Shown: positions 46,319-55,324 of the stretch, in pieces | Numbering within the stretch: the first letter of the stretch is position 1 | Layout of the letters: every line of letters starts with the position of its first letter | Assembly: GCA_964352985.1 (NCBI GenBank) | Contig: CAYGUK010000002.1 | Span: 20,136 to 84,135 of the forward strand | DNA from: CAYGUK01 sp964352985 | GTDB taxonomy: Bacteria; Pseudomonadota; Gammaproteobacteria; JAHCLG01 | Length of the DNA stretch: 64,000 nt | Direction of reading: 5' to 3' | Program-made: the position numbers and the translations under genes | The notes under the pieces: generated by a model | The model's input: only the letters and a program-made list of their open reading frames with translations | What the model was told of the DNA's origin: nothing | The model's database searches: none

Positions 46319-46348
46319 AAAAAAAGCAGATTTAAGTCTGCTTTTTTT
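46319..46348. terminator. Bidirectional intrinsic terminator
   Basis: A-rich left arm and GCAGA / TCTGC stem with a 6-nt loop and seven T on the plus strand; the symmetrical A-tract serves the minus-strand repressor gene, whose stop is 15 bases away. Confidence 0.8.
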
Positions 46349-46362
46349 ATGAAAAGTTTCTT

Positions 46363-47046
46363 TTATTTATCGCGATTTTTCAATTCGTTTGGAATATAGT
46401 CGATACGGGCTTGTACCATCACGCCAAGAAAACGGTGTTTTTTATCGAGTAATTGAACTTTGAAATCATCATTTAATGGTTTGAGATAGGTTTCTTCACC
46501 ATCGATAAGAATTTGTTTGAACGAAACTTGTTTATGACCTTCAATATGAACGATCGCGAAGTCCCGATCAGCCGCTTGATAAGAGGGATCAATCACAATG
46601 AGTGTTCCTTCAGGAAATCTGGGTAACATCGTAGAGTCTTTAATTATGAGTGCGAAAGCATTATCACTAACATCTATATCAGTTGGTACTCGACGTTCTA
46701 ATTGCTCATCATCAAGGTTGGGCCACGAAGCTGCTTCTTCCCAAGATAATAGTGGTACTTGGATCCAGCTTCTGACTTTATTGGTAATGGTGCCTAATAA
46801 ACTTTCTTTAGGTAAAGGTTCATCACCAATGAGTTGATTGATTGAAATTGAAAAGTAAGATGCGATTGGGCGCAATGTTTCAATTTTCGGATTACCTGTT
46901 TCGCCAGATATCATTCTATGTATTACGGGTTGACCAATACCTGTTTGACGAGATAGTTCAGATTCAGATAATTTCCTGCTTCCCATTAATGTTTTAAGTA
47001 TTGTACTAAGCTCGTTTGGTTTTAGTGTCATGATTGTACTCACCAT
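46363..47046 (-). CDS. HTH-S24 (LexA/CI-like) repressor
   Basis: A 227-residue regulator with an N-terminal XRE-type helix-turn-helix (about 12-75: ESELSRQTGIGQPVIHRMISGETGNPKIETLRPIA is the recognition unit) and a C-terminal S24 peptidase-like domain. The Ser nucleophile region is KDSTMLPRFPEGTLIVIDP, with an extra Thr between Ser and Met compared with the usual DSM; the Lys dyad region is VSFKQIL. Phage CI-like and stress-responsive repressors have this build. ATGs at 47046 and 47031 are both possible; the second has a GGTGAG ribosome site. Divergent from a small HTH gene. Confidence 0.87.
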   Translation of the reverse strand: MVSTIMTLKPNELSTILKTLMGSRKLSESELSRQTGIGQPVIHRMISGETGNPKIETLRPIASYFSISINQLIGDEPLPKESLLGTITNKVRSWIQVPLLSWEEAASWPNLDDEQLERRVPTDIDVSDNAFALIIKDSTMLPRFPEGTLIVIDPSYQAADRDFAIVHIEGHKQVSFKQILIDGEETYLKPLNDDFKVQLLDKKHRFLGVMVQARIDYIPNELKNRDK

Positions 47047-47355
47047 GTTGTTAAAGTTGGGACATTATAACACTTTGTCTATGTAAGTAAACATTAGACT
47101 CGCTAAAACTTATTCTTTTTTTTTCTGAGAGAAAAAAAATGCGATGCTCATGGACATTATGCTTTGACGGATTGTAATATATGTGTTAATATTATCCGGT
47201 CGTTAAGTTTATCCGTGTATTACGGCGCGAAGATATCATAATTTAAACGATATTTCTGTTAGTAAGGTTTGAGGTGGTGAATTGTTGGAGTACCCCGTAA
47301 TGTTTTACTCTCTCATCACCTCACTTTTATAAAATTGAAAATAGGTAGGCAAAGC
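47047..47355. promoter_or_regulatory. Divergent control region with two inverted repeats
   Basis: 309 bp between two regulator genes. At 47117-47139 lies a perfect 10-bp inverted repeat (TTTTTTTTCT / AGAAAAAAAA, 3-nt loop). At 47270-47323 an 11-bp outer stem (TGAGGTGGTGA with TCATCACCTCA, one G-U pair) encloses an inner GAGTA / TACTC pairing, ending 33 bases before the ATG of the small HTH gene. The latter would form in its leader RNA and could attenuate or hide expression signals. Confidence 0.45.
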
Positions 47356-47640
47356 ATGAACCGAAGGGAAAATAGCAGCGTAAAAAGTGACAACCAAGCA
47401 ATTTTAAAATTATCACTCATACATCCGAGTGAAAAATCTTCTCTTACTACAGCACAAGTAATGCTACGAGAATTGCTTTCTAAGACAGCATATAACGTTA
47501 CGGGCATTGCTGAAGTATTGAATGTATCTAAAGCATCAATTTCTAGACTATTAAATGGCATGGTTAAAACACCAAATGGCGCCACTTTTGATAAGCTATT
47601 ATCGCTTTATTGTCGAGTAATTTGTCAAAATTCGCATTAA
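47356..47640 (+). CDS. Small helix-turn-helix DNA-binding protein
   Basis: A 94-residue protein whose C-terminal half is a Cro/CI-like helix-turn-helix (VTGIAEVLNVSKASISRLLNGMVKTP). The N-terminal 40 residues are polar. The ATG at 47356 has AGG 8 nt upstream; a TTG seven codons earlier is less likely. It faces the S24 repressor across a 309-bp region, an arrangement like a lysogeny switch without any phage genes around. Confidence 0.75.
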   Translation: MNRRENSSVKSDNQAILKLSLIHPSEKSSLTTAQVMLRELLSKTAYNVTGIAEVLNVSKASISRLLNGMVKTPNGATFDKLLSLYCRVICQNSH

Positions 47641-47653
47641 ACATTTATATATT

Positions 47654-47671
47654 CCCGCGGCTTGCCGCGGG
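47654..47671. repeat. GC-rich hairpin, possible dispersed repeat
   Basis: CCCGCGG-CTTG-CCGCGGG, a perfect 7-bp all-GC stem in an A/T-rich setting, 13 bases after the HTH gene. There is no T-tract, so a classical terminator is doubtful; it could be a dispersed palindromic repeat, but only one copy is in this window. Confidence 0.45.
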
Positions 47672-47768
47672 GCATTTCAATATATTATTCGTTCCGAGTA
47701 ACCTAGCTTTACAACTTAATATAGATTCATGATAATGCGGGCTTCAATTATTTGTTTGGAGTGCAAAC

Positions 47769-48152
47769 ATGCAAGTCGATCATTTTGGGGGCTGTCATTG
47801 TGGACGCGTAACTTTTAAAGTTGAAGATCATGATGAAATAGTTGCTTATGAATGTAATTGTTCTATTTGTAAAATGGTTGGTTTTTTGCACTTACAAGTT
47901 GAAAAAGTAAATTTTCATATATTAACAGGTCGTGATAATTTAACTGAGTATACTTTTAACACTGGGATCGCAAAACATTATTTTTGTAAAACCTGCGGGG
48001 TTAAATCCTTTTACATTCCTAGGAGTAAACCAAATGGATACTCTATTAACGTCCGTTGTCTAAAACCAGATACCATTAAAGCAGTAACCAGAATACCATT
48101 TGACGGGCAAAATTGGGAACAATCAATGGATGACATGCGTGGAATGATGTAG
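47769..48152 (+). CDS. GFA/CENP-V-family zinc-binding protein
   Basis: A 127-residue protein with the GFA fold cysteine pattern: GGCHCGRV at the N-terminus, CNCSIC and FCKTCGVKSFY. These Cys ligate two zinc ions. The family includes glutathione-dependent formaldehyde-activating enzyme, but most short members are of unknown activity, so no formaldehyde role is claimed. Single gene after the HTH regulator, with a GGAG ribosome site. Confidence 0.85.
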   Translation: MQVDHFGGCHCGRVTFKVEDHDEIVAYECNCSICKMVGFLHLQVEKVNFHILTGRDNLTEYTFNTGIAKHYFCKTCGVKSFYIPRSKPNGYSINVRCLKPDTIKAVTRIPFDGQNWEQSMDDMRGMM

Positions 48153-48248
48153 CTTCTTAAAAGCGGTTATGACTAAATTAATTTATGTCGAATACGATAC
48201 AAATAAGGATGAAAAAAAATCAAAATTGATTTTTTTCATTTAATATTT

Positions 48249-48665
48249 TTAACTTAAACTTTGGTATTGAAAATGATAACCGACAATATCCAAATTTGAA
48301 TTGTAAGCTAAAGTTATAGTTAAAACACCACGCTGCAAAGTCATCGCCATATTTGCAACAAATTTAGCTCGCTTGTCTGTCGTTTTATCTGTAATAACTA
48401 AACCACTATCTTGTCGAATTTTTCCTAATTTCATACGCAACTTTTGTAAATCTTCTGCATGCTTTTCAGGATTTGGTAGGAAATGCTCACGATTAATAAA
48501 TTTTACAAAGGCGTCTAGATTTTTGGAATTCCAATAGGACTTTAATTGGATAAAATCCGTGTCAATTTTAGTTTTAGCGCTATCAATAGAATGTCCAGAA
48601 CATGATGCCAACATAATCGTTATAAGAACACTAAATAATAGTTTAAAGTAAGAACGTTGATGCAT
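48249..48665 (-). CDS. Small lipoprotein, unknown function
   Basis: A 138-residue protein with a lipoprotein signal peptide ending in the lipobox LASC (Cys22). The mature part has a helical DFIQLKSYWNSKNLDAFVKFI region and C-terminal beta strands, compatible with a small NTF2-like or DUF3887-like fold, but this is not certain. It follows the GIN-domain lipoprotein gene on the same strand by 57 bp, so the two may be one operon. Confidence 0.65.
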   Translation of the reverse strand: MHQRSYFKLLFSVLITIMLASCSGHSIDSAKTKIDTDFIQLKSYWNSKNLDAFVKFINREHFLPNPEKHAEDLQKLRMKLGKIRQDSGLVITDKTTDKRAKFVANMAMTLQRGVLTITLAYNSNLDIVGYHFQYQSLS

Positions 48666-48722
48666 TTTTTATCCTTAAATTTGGACGATTTGCATAAAAT
48701 TTTTAACCCACTGCAAATAAAA

Positions 48723-49394
48723 TCATGATAAATTACGTATCTGACCTTGACCAGAAATGTGCTGATTAATTTGTTTAGGTTTTCCATAGTAATCTACAAC
48801 GCCACTTCCTGCGATATTAACCAAAAGTGATTGTGCTGCGTAGACAGTTACTTTTGCGATTCCGCTTACCTTAACATTTACTTTAGATGCATTTAAATGT
48901 TGACTATTGATTTTTGTTGCACCTTGAGTTTGAATGTTCAATTCTTCAACTTTACCTGAAATTTCGAGCGTACTCGCACCACTGGTGTGTATATTTAATT
49001 GTCCATTATCTACGCCCGATAAATTAATTTGACTATCACCCGATTCAGATAATTTAGCAATTTTACTTGCGGTAATCGTGATTTGAGGGACTTTAGTGGG
49101 AGATAAAAAGATGCCTGTTTTATTATGGATATACAGTGTTCCATCTTTGACTTCAGTGACAATTTCATTTAGAAGGTTTGAGTCAGCCGTGACTTTTAAA
49201 CTTTCTGTTTTATGACTAACGATATTAACTTTAAATGCGCCACTAACTTCAAGATTAGTAAAATTTGTGATTTGACGTGTTTCAGTTTGCGGAATGCCAT
49301 TGCCACTCATGGCAATATTTTGTTGATGATCACATGAATTCAAAGCTAGCACGATAAAGACGAGAGCTATCAGATAATACTTAAGTGTTTTCAT
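48723..49394 (-). CDS. Head GIN-domain (DUF2807) lipoprotein
   Basis: A 223-residue lipoprotein (lipobox ending LNSC) with the GIN-domain pattern: ITNFTNLEVSGAFKVNIV near the start, then repeating beta-helix-like turns (INLSGVDNGQLNIHTSGAST...ISGKVEELNIQTQGA, each about 20 residues). It is probably an auto-transporter-like surface or periplasmic beta-solenoid; function unknown. The ATG at 49394 has AAGGA upstream; the in-frame codon before it is TTG. Confidence 0.8.
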   Translation of the reverse strand: MKTLKYYLIALVFIVLALNSCDHQQNIAMSGNGIPQTETRQITNFTNLEVSGAFKVNIVSHKTESLKVTADSNLLNEIVTEVKDGTLYIHNKTGIFLSPTKVPQITITASKIAKLSESGDSQINLSGVDNGQLNIHTSGASTLEISGKVEELNIQTQGATKINSQHLNASKVNVKVSGIAKVTVYAAQSLLVNIAGSGVVDYYGKPKQINQHISGQGQIRNLS

Positions 49395-49584
49395 CAACTA
49401 ATCCTTCCTTGAATAGTCAAGCCTCTATTCTAACTAAGCTTTTTGATAATTGCTATCTGACAACTATAAGTAAAACATAATAACTACATTGTAAGAATAT
49501 TTTAGTTAAACTGCAGAAGATGCCTTGTTTAAATTTTGATATACTCAAAACAATCTAACAAAGTAAAAACGGTAAAATCAAAAC

Positions 49585-50766
49585 ATGCATAATGATCCCA
49601 TCGTATTTTCATTATTTCTTATGTTTGCGGGTGCTGCAATAGTTGCAACATTTGTTCTTTATACAAGACAATCTTTACTGGTTGCCTATATAGTGTTAGG
49701 TGGATTATTAGGTCCTTGGGGTTTAGGTTGGTTTTCTGATTCAACGTTAATATCACAAGTTGGGAATATTGGCATCATTTTCTTGTTATTTCTTTTAGGG
49801 CTGCATTTACAGCCACAAAATTTAATTAAAATGTTACAAAAGACGACGCATGTCACTTTAATTAGTTCACTTGTTTTTATTGTCGTTGGTTGGGCTATTG
49901 GCTTGGCATTTGGATTTAGTTTAAAGGAAAGCATTATTATTGGCAGTGCAATGATGTTTTCCTCGACAATTATTGGATTAAAATTATTACCCACCACAAT
50001 ATTACATCATCAACACACAGGTGAGGTTATGATTAGTGTCTTATTAATGCAAGATATTATTGCCATTATTGTTTTATTACTTTTACATGCGGCACAAAGT
50101 GGTGGATTGTCTTTTCATGAAATTGGTTTGGTTTGTTTTGCATTACCTATACTTATTCTGGTTTCATTTGTTGGTGCAAATTATGTGTTATTAAAATTAA
50201 TACGAAAATTTGATCGTATCCAAGAATATATATTTTTAGTTTCTATCGCTTGGTGTTTAAGTATTGCTGTATTATCAGTGACATTGAATTTATCTGCAGA
50301 GATCGGTGCATTTATAGCGGGTGTGTCTTTGGCAACAAACAAAGTGGCACTTTATATTGCTGAAAGTTTAAAACCATTGCGAGACTTTTTTTTAGTCATG
50401 TTTTTCTTTTCAATTGGCGCAAGCTTCAACTTTAAATATTTACCCATTGTTATTTTACCCGCAATTGTTTTAGCCATTGTTATCATGATTGTGAAACCTA
50501 TTGTGTTTAAAATATTACTGATTCGTTCTGGTGAAGCAAAACATGTTGCTGCGGAAGTTGGGGTGCGATTAGGCCAAGTGAGTGAATTTTCTCTGCTTAT
50601 TACTTATTTAGCAGCATCAACACTTAATGGCTTTGCTTTAATAGGAGAAACGGCTTCTTATTTAATTCAAGCTACAACAATTATTACATTTATTATGTCA
50701 TCTTATTTAGTTGTGTTGCGTTATCCTACACCGATTGCTGTAACAGATAAATTACGTCGTGATTAG
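49585..50766 (+). CDS. CPA2-family cation:proton antiporter
   Basis: A 393-residue membrane protein with 12 to 13 predicted helices of the Kef/NapA (CPA2) type. Features: GNIGIIFLLFLLGLHLQP and LSAEIGAFIAGVSLATNKVA, and the paired helix region SVLLMQDIIAIIV with the conserved Asp. There is no C-terminal RCK/TrkA-N domain as in full KefB/KefC, so regulation by nucleotide or glutathione is not expected. The ion (Na+ or K+) is uncertain. Its stop overlaps the convergent EAL-protein stop (TTAG). Confidence 0.87.
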   Translation: MHNDPIVFSLFLMFAGAAIVATFVLYTRQSLLVAYIVLGGLLGPWGLGWFSDSTLISQVGNIGIIFLLFLLGLHLQPQNLIKMLQKTTHVTLISSLVFIVVGWAIGLAFGFSLKESIIIGSAMMFSSTIIGLKLLPTTILHHQHTGEVMISVLLMQDIIAIIVLLLLHAAQSGGLSFHEIGLVCFALPILILVSFVGANYVLLKLIRKFDRIQEYIFLVSIAWCLSIAVLSVTLNLSAEIGAFIAGVSLATNKVALYIAESLKPLRDFFLVMFFFSIGASFNFKYLPIVILPAIVLAIVIMIVKPIVFKILLIRSGEAKHVAAEVGVRLGQVSEFSLLITYLAASTLNGFALIGETASYLIQATTIITFIMSSYLVVLRYPTPIAVTDKLRRD

Positions 50767-52763
50767 TGTTTTTTTATAAATTCAAACATTGCATTTTGCG
50801 TAAGAGGTTTGCAATAAAATGGACCTTGAATTCGCTCACAATTATGGTGACGAAGAAATTCTATTTGTTTTTCATTACTCGCTTCAATAGCAATAATGGT
50901 CATGTCGAGTGATTTAACAAAATCCAATATATTATTTATGGTGGTAAGATCATCGATGAAAGAAACATCTAAACGTAAAATATTATAATGACATTCTTTA
51001 ATTAAATCGATTGGAGCAAACATAGCACTAAAATCATCTAATACAAGATTAAGGCCTAAAGTATGCAATGTATTAGTAATTTCTTTAAATTGATCTACAT
51101 CTTCTTTCCATTCGCTAAAGTTTAATTCGAGAAACATATTTTTAGTTTTCATACCAGTTTCATGCGAGACTAAACTCACGAATTCAGCAATTCCCTGTTG
51201 AATCAAATGTTTTTGAATAGGTAATAAGTGACGAATAGAAAGATCAAAATGTAAATTAATATCACGTTGCAACGCTTGTCGCCATTGGCTAACCATTTGG
51301 CATGCTTGCCTTATAAGAAATTTTTCAAGCTCAATCACTAAATGAGTATCATCACATGATGGAAAATACTGAATGGGTGATAATAGACCCAAGTTAGGAT
51401 GATTCCAATATACCAAGCCTAATACGCCACTGACTTTTGATGTGGTTATATCTATAAACGGGCTAAAATGTAAAACAAACTCATTATTTGAAAGTGCAGA
51501 ATGTAATTGTTTAATAAAATCGATTTGATTTTTAATTGGTGAATCATGAAATTGGTTGGTGCTCACCCCAAATTGTTTTATGTAATTTAATATAGCGTAA
51601 GTTTTTGTAATAAAGTCTTCAATATTATTGGCATCATTGGGATAGGTTGCAAAACCGATACTTGCGGATAATTGGATCTGTTCCTCACCTATATTTATAT
51701 CTGTTTTAAATAATTGTTGGAGTTTTTCCACATAATTGACTACTTCTTTTTGTTTTATGAGTGGAGCTAGAATTGCAATATGATCATCTCTTAATCTAGC
51801 AATTACTTCATTATCTTGCAGCATCGTTTCTAGTCGTTTTGCAAATGATGATAAAATTTCTCTTGCGGCGTCATCACCATATTTAGCAGGTAATTGGCCA
51901 AATTCATCAATACAGATAATTACTAATGAACATTGATGATTTTTTTTAGTGATTTTCCGACAAATCGAGGTTAACTTGTGTTGAAAATATTCTGTAGTTA
52001 GAAAACCTGTCAATTCATCGTGAGAGTTTTTATAATCCTCTGTTTGCTGAAATGCAATTTCATCTGAATTATCAAAAAAAGTATAAATATAATTTACTAT
52101 ATTATTTTGGTCATCAAAAATAACATTGGCAGTTAAATATATAGGACAAAATAATTTATTTTTTAAAGCGATTTCTAATTTACCATGCCAATGCCCATTT
52201 TCATTAATCAATTGATCGCGTTGTTTTAATATATCCTCTGGGCAGGCTTGATGTAATAATAAACCTACGTGTTGATTTAATACTTCACTTTGTTTATACC
52301 CAGTTATTTTTTCAAAGAAATAATTAGTGGATAAAATTTTATTTTCAGCATCAGTAACAACTATACTTTGTTGTAATTTTTTTCTTTTGAATTCGACATG
52401 AAGCAAATCAGCCTTGATGATATTTGTTAAAACATGATTATCCCAGGGCGTTGCAATAAAAGTGTCAACCGAACCTTGCAGCATGGCAGATTTAACTTCA
52501 TTAAAATTAGCATATTCACTTAAAATAATATTAGTGATAAGTTGTGATTGTGTTTTAAGCTTTGCAGAAAATGCCATTAAGGTTTCGGTGGGTAAGCCTT
52601 CTTCCACACTTAAAACAACACGGATGTCTTCAGAGGATAAAAGATCCTCTGCTTGTGCAATCGTTTTTGAAGTAAATATTTTGTCAGCGTAAGTTTTGAG
52701 CAAGGTTTTAAGTAATTCTGTTGTTGAATCGACTTGGCTAACGATTAGTAGCGTTTTATTCAT
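50763..52763 (-). CDS. REC-like/PAS/GGDEF/EAL protein with degenerate motifs
   Basis: A 666-residue cytoplasmic protein. About 1-125 is a response-receiver-like domain without the acidic pocket or phospho-acceptor Asp (LLIVSQVDS; RVVLSVEEGLP). About 135-245 is a PAS domain. About 250-415 is a GGDEF domain whose signature reads RLRDDH. About 425-665 is an EAL domain with GVLGL for EALLR, DLS for NLS, DDFSAM for DDFGTG and RLDVSF for KIDRSF. Lacking the residues for making or cutting cyclic di-GMP, it is probably a sensor or scaffold. GGAG lies 5 nt before the ATG at 52763; the GTG two codons earlier is less likely. Confidence 0.87.
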   Translation of the reverse strand: MNKTLLIVSQVDSTTELLKTLLKTYADKIFTSKTIAQAEDLLSSEDIRVVLSVEEGLPTETLMAFSAKLKTQSQLITNIILSEYANFNEVKSAMLQGSVDTFIATPWDNHVLTNIIKADLLHVEFKRKKLQQSIVVTDAENKILSTNYFFEKITGYKQSEVLNQHVGLLLHQACPEDILKQRDQLINENGHWHGKLEIALKNKLFCPIYLTANVIFDDQNNIVNYIYTFFDNSDEIAFQQTEDYKNSHDELTGFLTTEYFQHKLTSICRKITKKNHQCSLVIICIDEFGQLPAKYGDDAAREILSSFAKRLETMLQDNEVIARLRDDHIAILAPLIKQKEVVNYVEKLQQLFKTDINIGEEQIQLSASIGFATYPNDANNIEDFITKTYAILNYIKQFGVSTNQFHDSPIKNQIDFIKQLHSALSNNEFVLHFSPFIDITTSKVSGVLGLVYWNHPNLGLLSPIQYFPSCDDTHLVIELEKFLIRQACQMVSQWRQALQRDINLHFDLSIRHLLPIQKHLIQQGIAEFVSLVSHETGMKTKNMFLELNFSEWKEDVDQFKEITNTLHTLGLNLVLDDFSAMFAPIDLIKECHYNILRLDVSFIDDLTTINNILDFVKSLDMTIIAIEASNEKQIEFLRHHNCERIQGPFYCKPLTQNAMFEFIKKH

Positions 52764-52874
52764 AACCACTCCGGCTTTTGTCCTTAGTTTATAGTATAGA
52801 ACAAAGTTTTAGGTTAATTTCTCTGATTTGATATACTCGCCAAATTAAATTTAAATTATCGAAGAATTAAGAAA

Positions 52875-53426
52875 ATGAAAGTCATAAATCATAAATTAGT
52901 TGCTGTTGAACAATTAAATTCGCCGAATTTTAACGAACGGCCAGAAAACTGTCCTGTTGATATGGTTGTGGTGCATAATATAGCATTGCCGCCTGGTGAG
53001 TTTGGTGGTCCATATATCGCTCAACTTTTTCTAAATCAATTAGATATAAATGCTCACCCGCATTTTAGGGTACTTGCTGGTTTAAAAGTCGCATCTCATG
53101 TTGTTATTTATCGAGATGGTAGTGTACAGCAATTTGTTTCTTTCGATAAACGAGCCTGGCATGCTGGTGTGTCGAGTTATCAAGGTAGGAACGAATGTAA
53201 TGACTTTTCAATTGGTATAGAATTAGAGGGTTCCGAAAATGTACCTTATCCTGATATCCAATATCAGAAATTAGCGATTATCATTCATAGTTTAATGCAA
53301 TCTTATCCTCACATTTCGCGTAACCGAATTGTAGGTCATCGTGACATTTCACCAGGTCGAAAAACAGATCCGGGTTTGAATTTTGATTGGCCAAAATTGA
53401 GAGCTTTACTAAAGCAACAAGGTTGA
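52875..53426 (+). CDS. ampD: 1,6-anhydro-N-acetylmuramyl-L-alanine amidase
   Basis: A 183-residue cytosolic zinc amidase that splits the anhydromuropeptides recovered from cell-wall turnover. The metal ligands are in VVHNIALPPGEFGG (first His), AWHAG, and GHRDISPGRKTDPG (second His and Asp). The length matches E. coli AmpD. It is followed by ampE, as in many Gammaproteobacteria. Confidence 0.95.
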   Translation: MKVINHKLVAVEQLNSPNFNERPENCPVDMVVVHNIALPPGEFGGPYIAQLFLNQLDINAHPHFRVLAGLKVASHVVIYRDGSVQQFVSFDKRAWHAGVSSYQGRNECNDFSIGIELEGSENVPYPDIQYQKLAIIIHSLMQSYPHISRNRIVGHRDISPGRKTDPGLNFDWPKLRALLKQQG

Positions 53427-53496
53427 GTGCTTGCCTATTTTTTCAGTATGATAGATTAATGCTATAATTTATTAGGGGAATTTAAAGGGACTCATT

Positions 53497-54363
53497 ATGT
53501 TTACATTGTTCGTTGTTATCATTGCTCTCATTTTATCAAGGGTCTGTGGATTTGATCCCACATTACGTTGCTATATTTGGGTGGATTGTTATCTTCAAAA
53601 ATTAAATCAATGGTTAGGAAAAACTCCCTTATGGGGTGAGCGTATGGGATTTGTTTCATCAATCATACCCATAATAATTGTGACCTGGTTGATAAGTTTA
53701 ATATTATGCGGTTGGTTTTTTAATTTATTTTATTTTATTTTTGGAATTGCTGTTTTAGTTTATTGTTTAGGGCCAACAGATTTAGAAAAACAATTTGGTG
53801 AATATAAAGAAGCGCATGATCGTGGTGATGTTGAAGAAGCAAAAGATAAAGTGAGTGCCTTACTTGAAGATAATGCGCCTACTGATCAATCAAAGGCAAC
53901 ACGAGCAATGTCTGAGAAATTTTTAATCCAAGCTAATCAACGTGTATTTGCAGTTTTATTTTGGTTTATTGTTTTGGGCCCGATTGGTGCAGTCTTATAT
54001 AGATTTTCTGTCATTATGAAAAAAATCGGCGAAAGAGATGACGGTGATTTAAGTGTACTTGCTTCTCCAGCACAATGGTTTCAAGCCTTATTGGATTGGA
54101 TCCCTGCTCGAATTTTAACGTTAGTTTTTGTGTTAGCTGGAGACTTTAATCGTGGATTTTCTATCTGGCGGGAATATTTTTTTCGGGATCTAGATAGCAG
54201 TTATCTTTTAATTAAAGAATGTGGCTTAAACGCACTTGCTGTTACAAAGCGTGCAAAAGAAGGGCCAGATGAAGGGGCGCATGTCTTGGAATTTATTTCA
54301 CGTACTTTATGGATGTGGATGATTATCTATGCCGTAGTTGTAATAGCTATTTGGCTGTTTTAA
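53497..54363 (+). CDS. ampE: AmpE, membrane protein of cell-wall recycling
   Basis: A 288-residue inner-membrane protein with four hydrophobic regions and the AmpE motifs LGPTDLEKQFGEYKEA and SEKFLIQANQRVFAVLFWFIVLGPIGAVLYR. Its role in beta-lactamase induction is debated. It is 70 bp downstream of ampD, with AAAGGGA before the ATG. Confidence 0.9.
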   Translation: MFTLFVVIIALILSRVCGFDPTLRCYIWVDCYLQKLNQWLGKTPLWGERMGFVSSIIPIIIVTWLISLILCGWFFNLFYFIFGIAVLVYCLGPTDLEKQFGEYKEAHDRGDVEEAKDKVSALLEDNAPTDQSKATRAMSEKFLIQANQRVFAVLFWFIVLGPIGAVLYRFSVIMKKIGERDDGDLSVLASPAQWFQALLDWIPARILTLVFVLAGDFNRGFSIWREYFFRDLDSSYLLIKECGLNALAVTKRAKEGPDEGAHVLEFISRTLWMWMIIYAVVVIAIWLF

Positions 54364-54365
54364 TT

Positions 54366-55244
54366 TTGCGAAAAATAGGGTTTATTTTTTTTTTATTATT
54401 TATAAATCAAGTATTGGCTGTTTATTCTGTTGTTGATGATAGTGGACAAAAAATTGTATTAAATCATGCTGCCACAAGAATTGTTTCTCTCTCGCCTCAT
54501 ATCACTGAGATACTATTTTATTTAGGTGTGGGCAACCTAATTGTGGGTCGAGATAGTGCGAGTGATTATCCACCCGCGGCAAAAAAGATTTCAGTTGTTG
54601 GAAATTATGCGGATATAAATTTAGAAAAAATTATTCAACTGCAACCCGATTTAATTATTGCATGGCATGGCGGATCACCCTTAACACAATTAAAAAAGTT
54701 ACAACAACTCGGTTTTAACGTTTTTTATAGCGCGCCAAAAACTCTAAATGGAATTGCTTCGGATATAGAAAAAATAGGACGATTAGTCGGTAAAGAAAAA
54801 GTAGGTCAAAAATATAAACATAAGTTTGATCAGCAATTATTAACATTACGTCAAAAATATCAGCATTTATCCGAGGTTCGCGTTTTTTTTCAAATTTGGT
54901 CTAAGCCTTTAATGACTGTTGGAAATAATCATATTATTAGTCAGATGATAAGCTTGTGTGGAGGTAAAAATATTTTTAGTGATATTACAATCGCGGCAGC
55001 GAAAGTATCGTTAGAATCCGTGATCAAACGTGATCCCCATGCTATTATAGCAAGTCCGGAACTGGGTAATTGGCAACAAACATGGGAAAAATGGCCAATT
55101 ATTTATGCCGTTAAATACCATCACCTTTATAATATTCCAGCAGATTTAACTGAGCGTCCCGGACCAAGAATCATTTTAGGGATAAAAATGCTGTGTCGCG
55201 ATATTAACCATACACGATCAATGCGCTTGCAAAATAATAACTAG
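54366..55244 (+). CDS. BtuF-like periplasmic cobalamin-binding protein
   Basis: A 292-residue solute-binding protein of the BtuF/FepB-like family. A signal peptide (about 1-17, QVLA) is followed by RIVSLSPHITEILFYLGVG and DLIIAWHGGSP, the usual family landmarks. Start choice: TTG at 54366, 2 bases after the ampE stop, gives a proper signal peptide; the longer frame from 54309 lies inside ampE. The transport genes btuC and btuD are absent from the window, so it depends on partners elsewhere; a haem or siderophore ligand is possible too. Confidence 0.82.
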   Translation: MRKIGFIFFLLFINQVLAVYSVVDDSGQKIVLNHAATRIVSLSPHITEILFYLGVGNLIVGRDSASDYPPAAKKISVVGNYADINLEKIIQLQPDLIIAWHGGSPLTQLKKLQQLGFNVFYSAPKTLNGIASDIEKIGRLVGKEKVGQKYKHKFDQQLLTLRQKYQHLSEVRVFFQIWSKPLMTVGNNHIISQMISLCGGKNIFSDITIAAAKVSLESVIKRDPHAIIASPELGNWQQTWEKWPIIYAVKYHHLYNIPADLTERPGPRIILGIKMLCRDINHTRSMRLQNNN

Positions 55245-55324
55245 CGTAGATGAACATAGCACTCAGATTTAAGTTTGTTATAATCGGTCACAATTACTTT
55301 TTATTTTTTTAAGGTTAAGAGTTT

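Noticed and set aside
47654..47671. GC-rich hairpin as CRISPR repeat or terminator
   Set aside because: Only one copy in the window and no T-tract.
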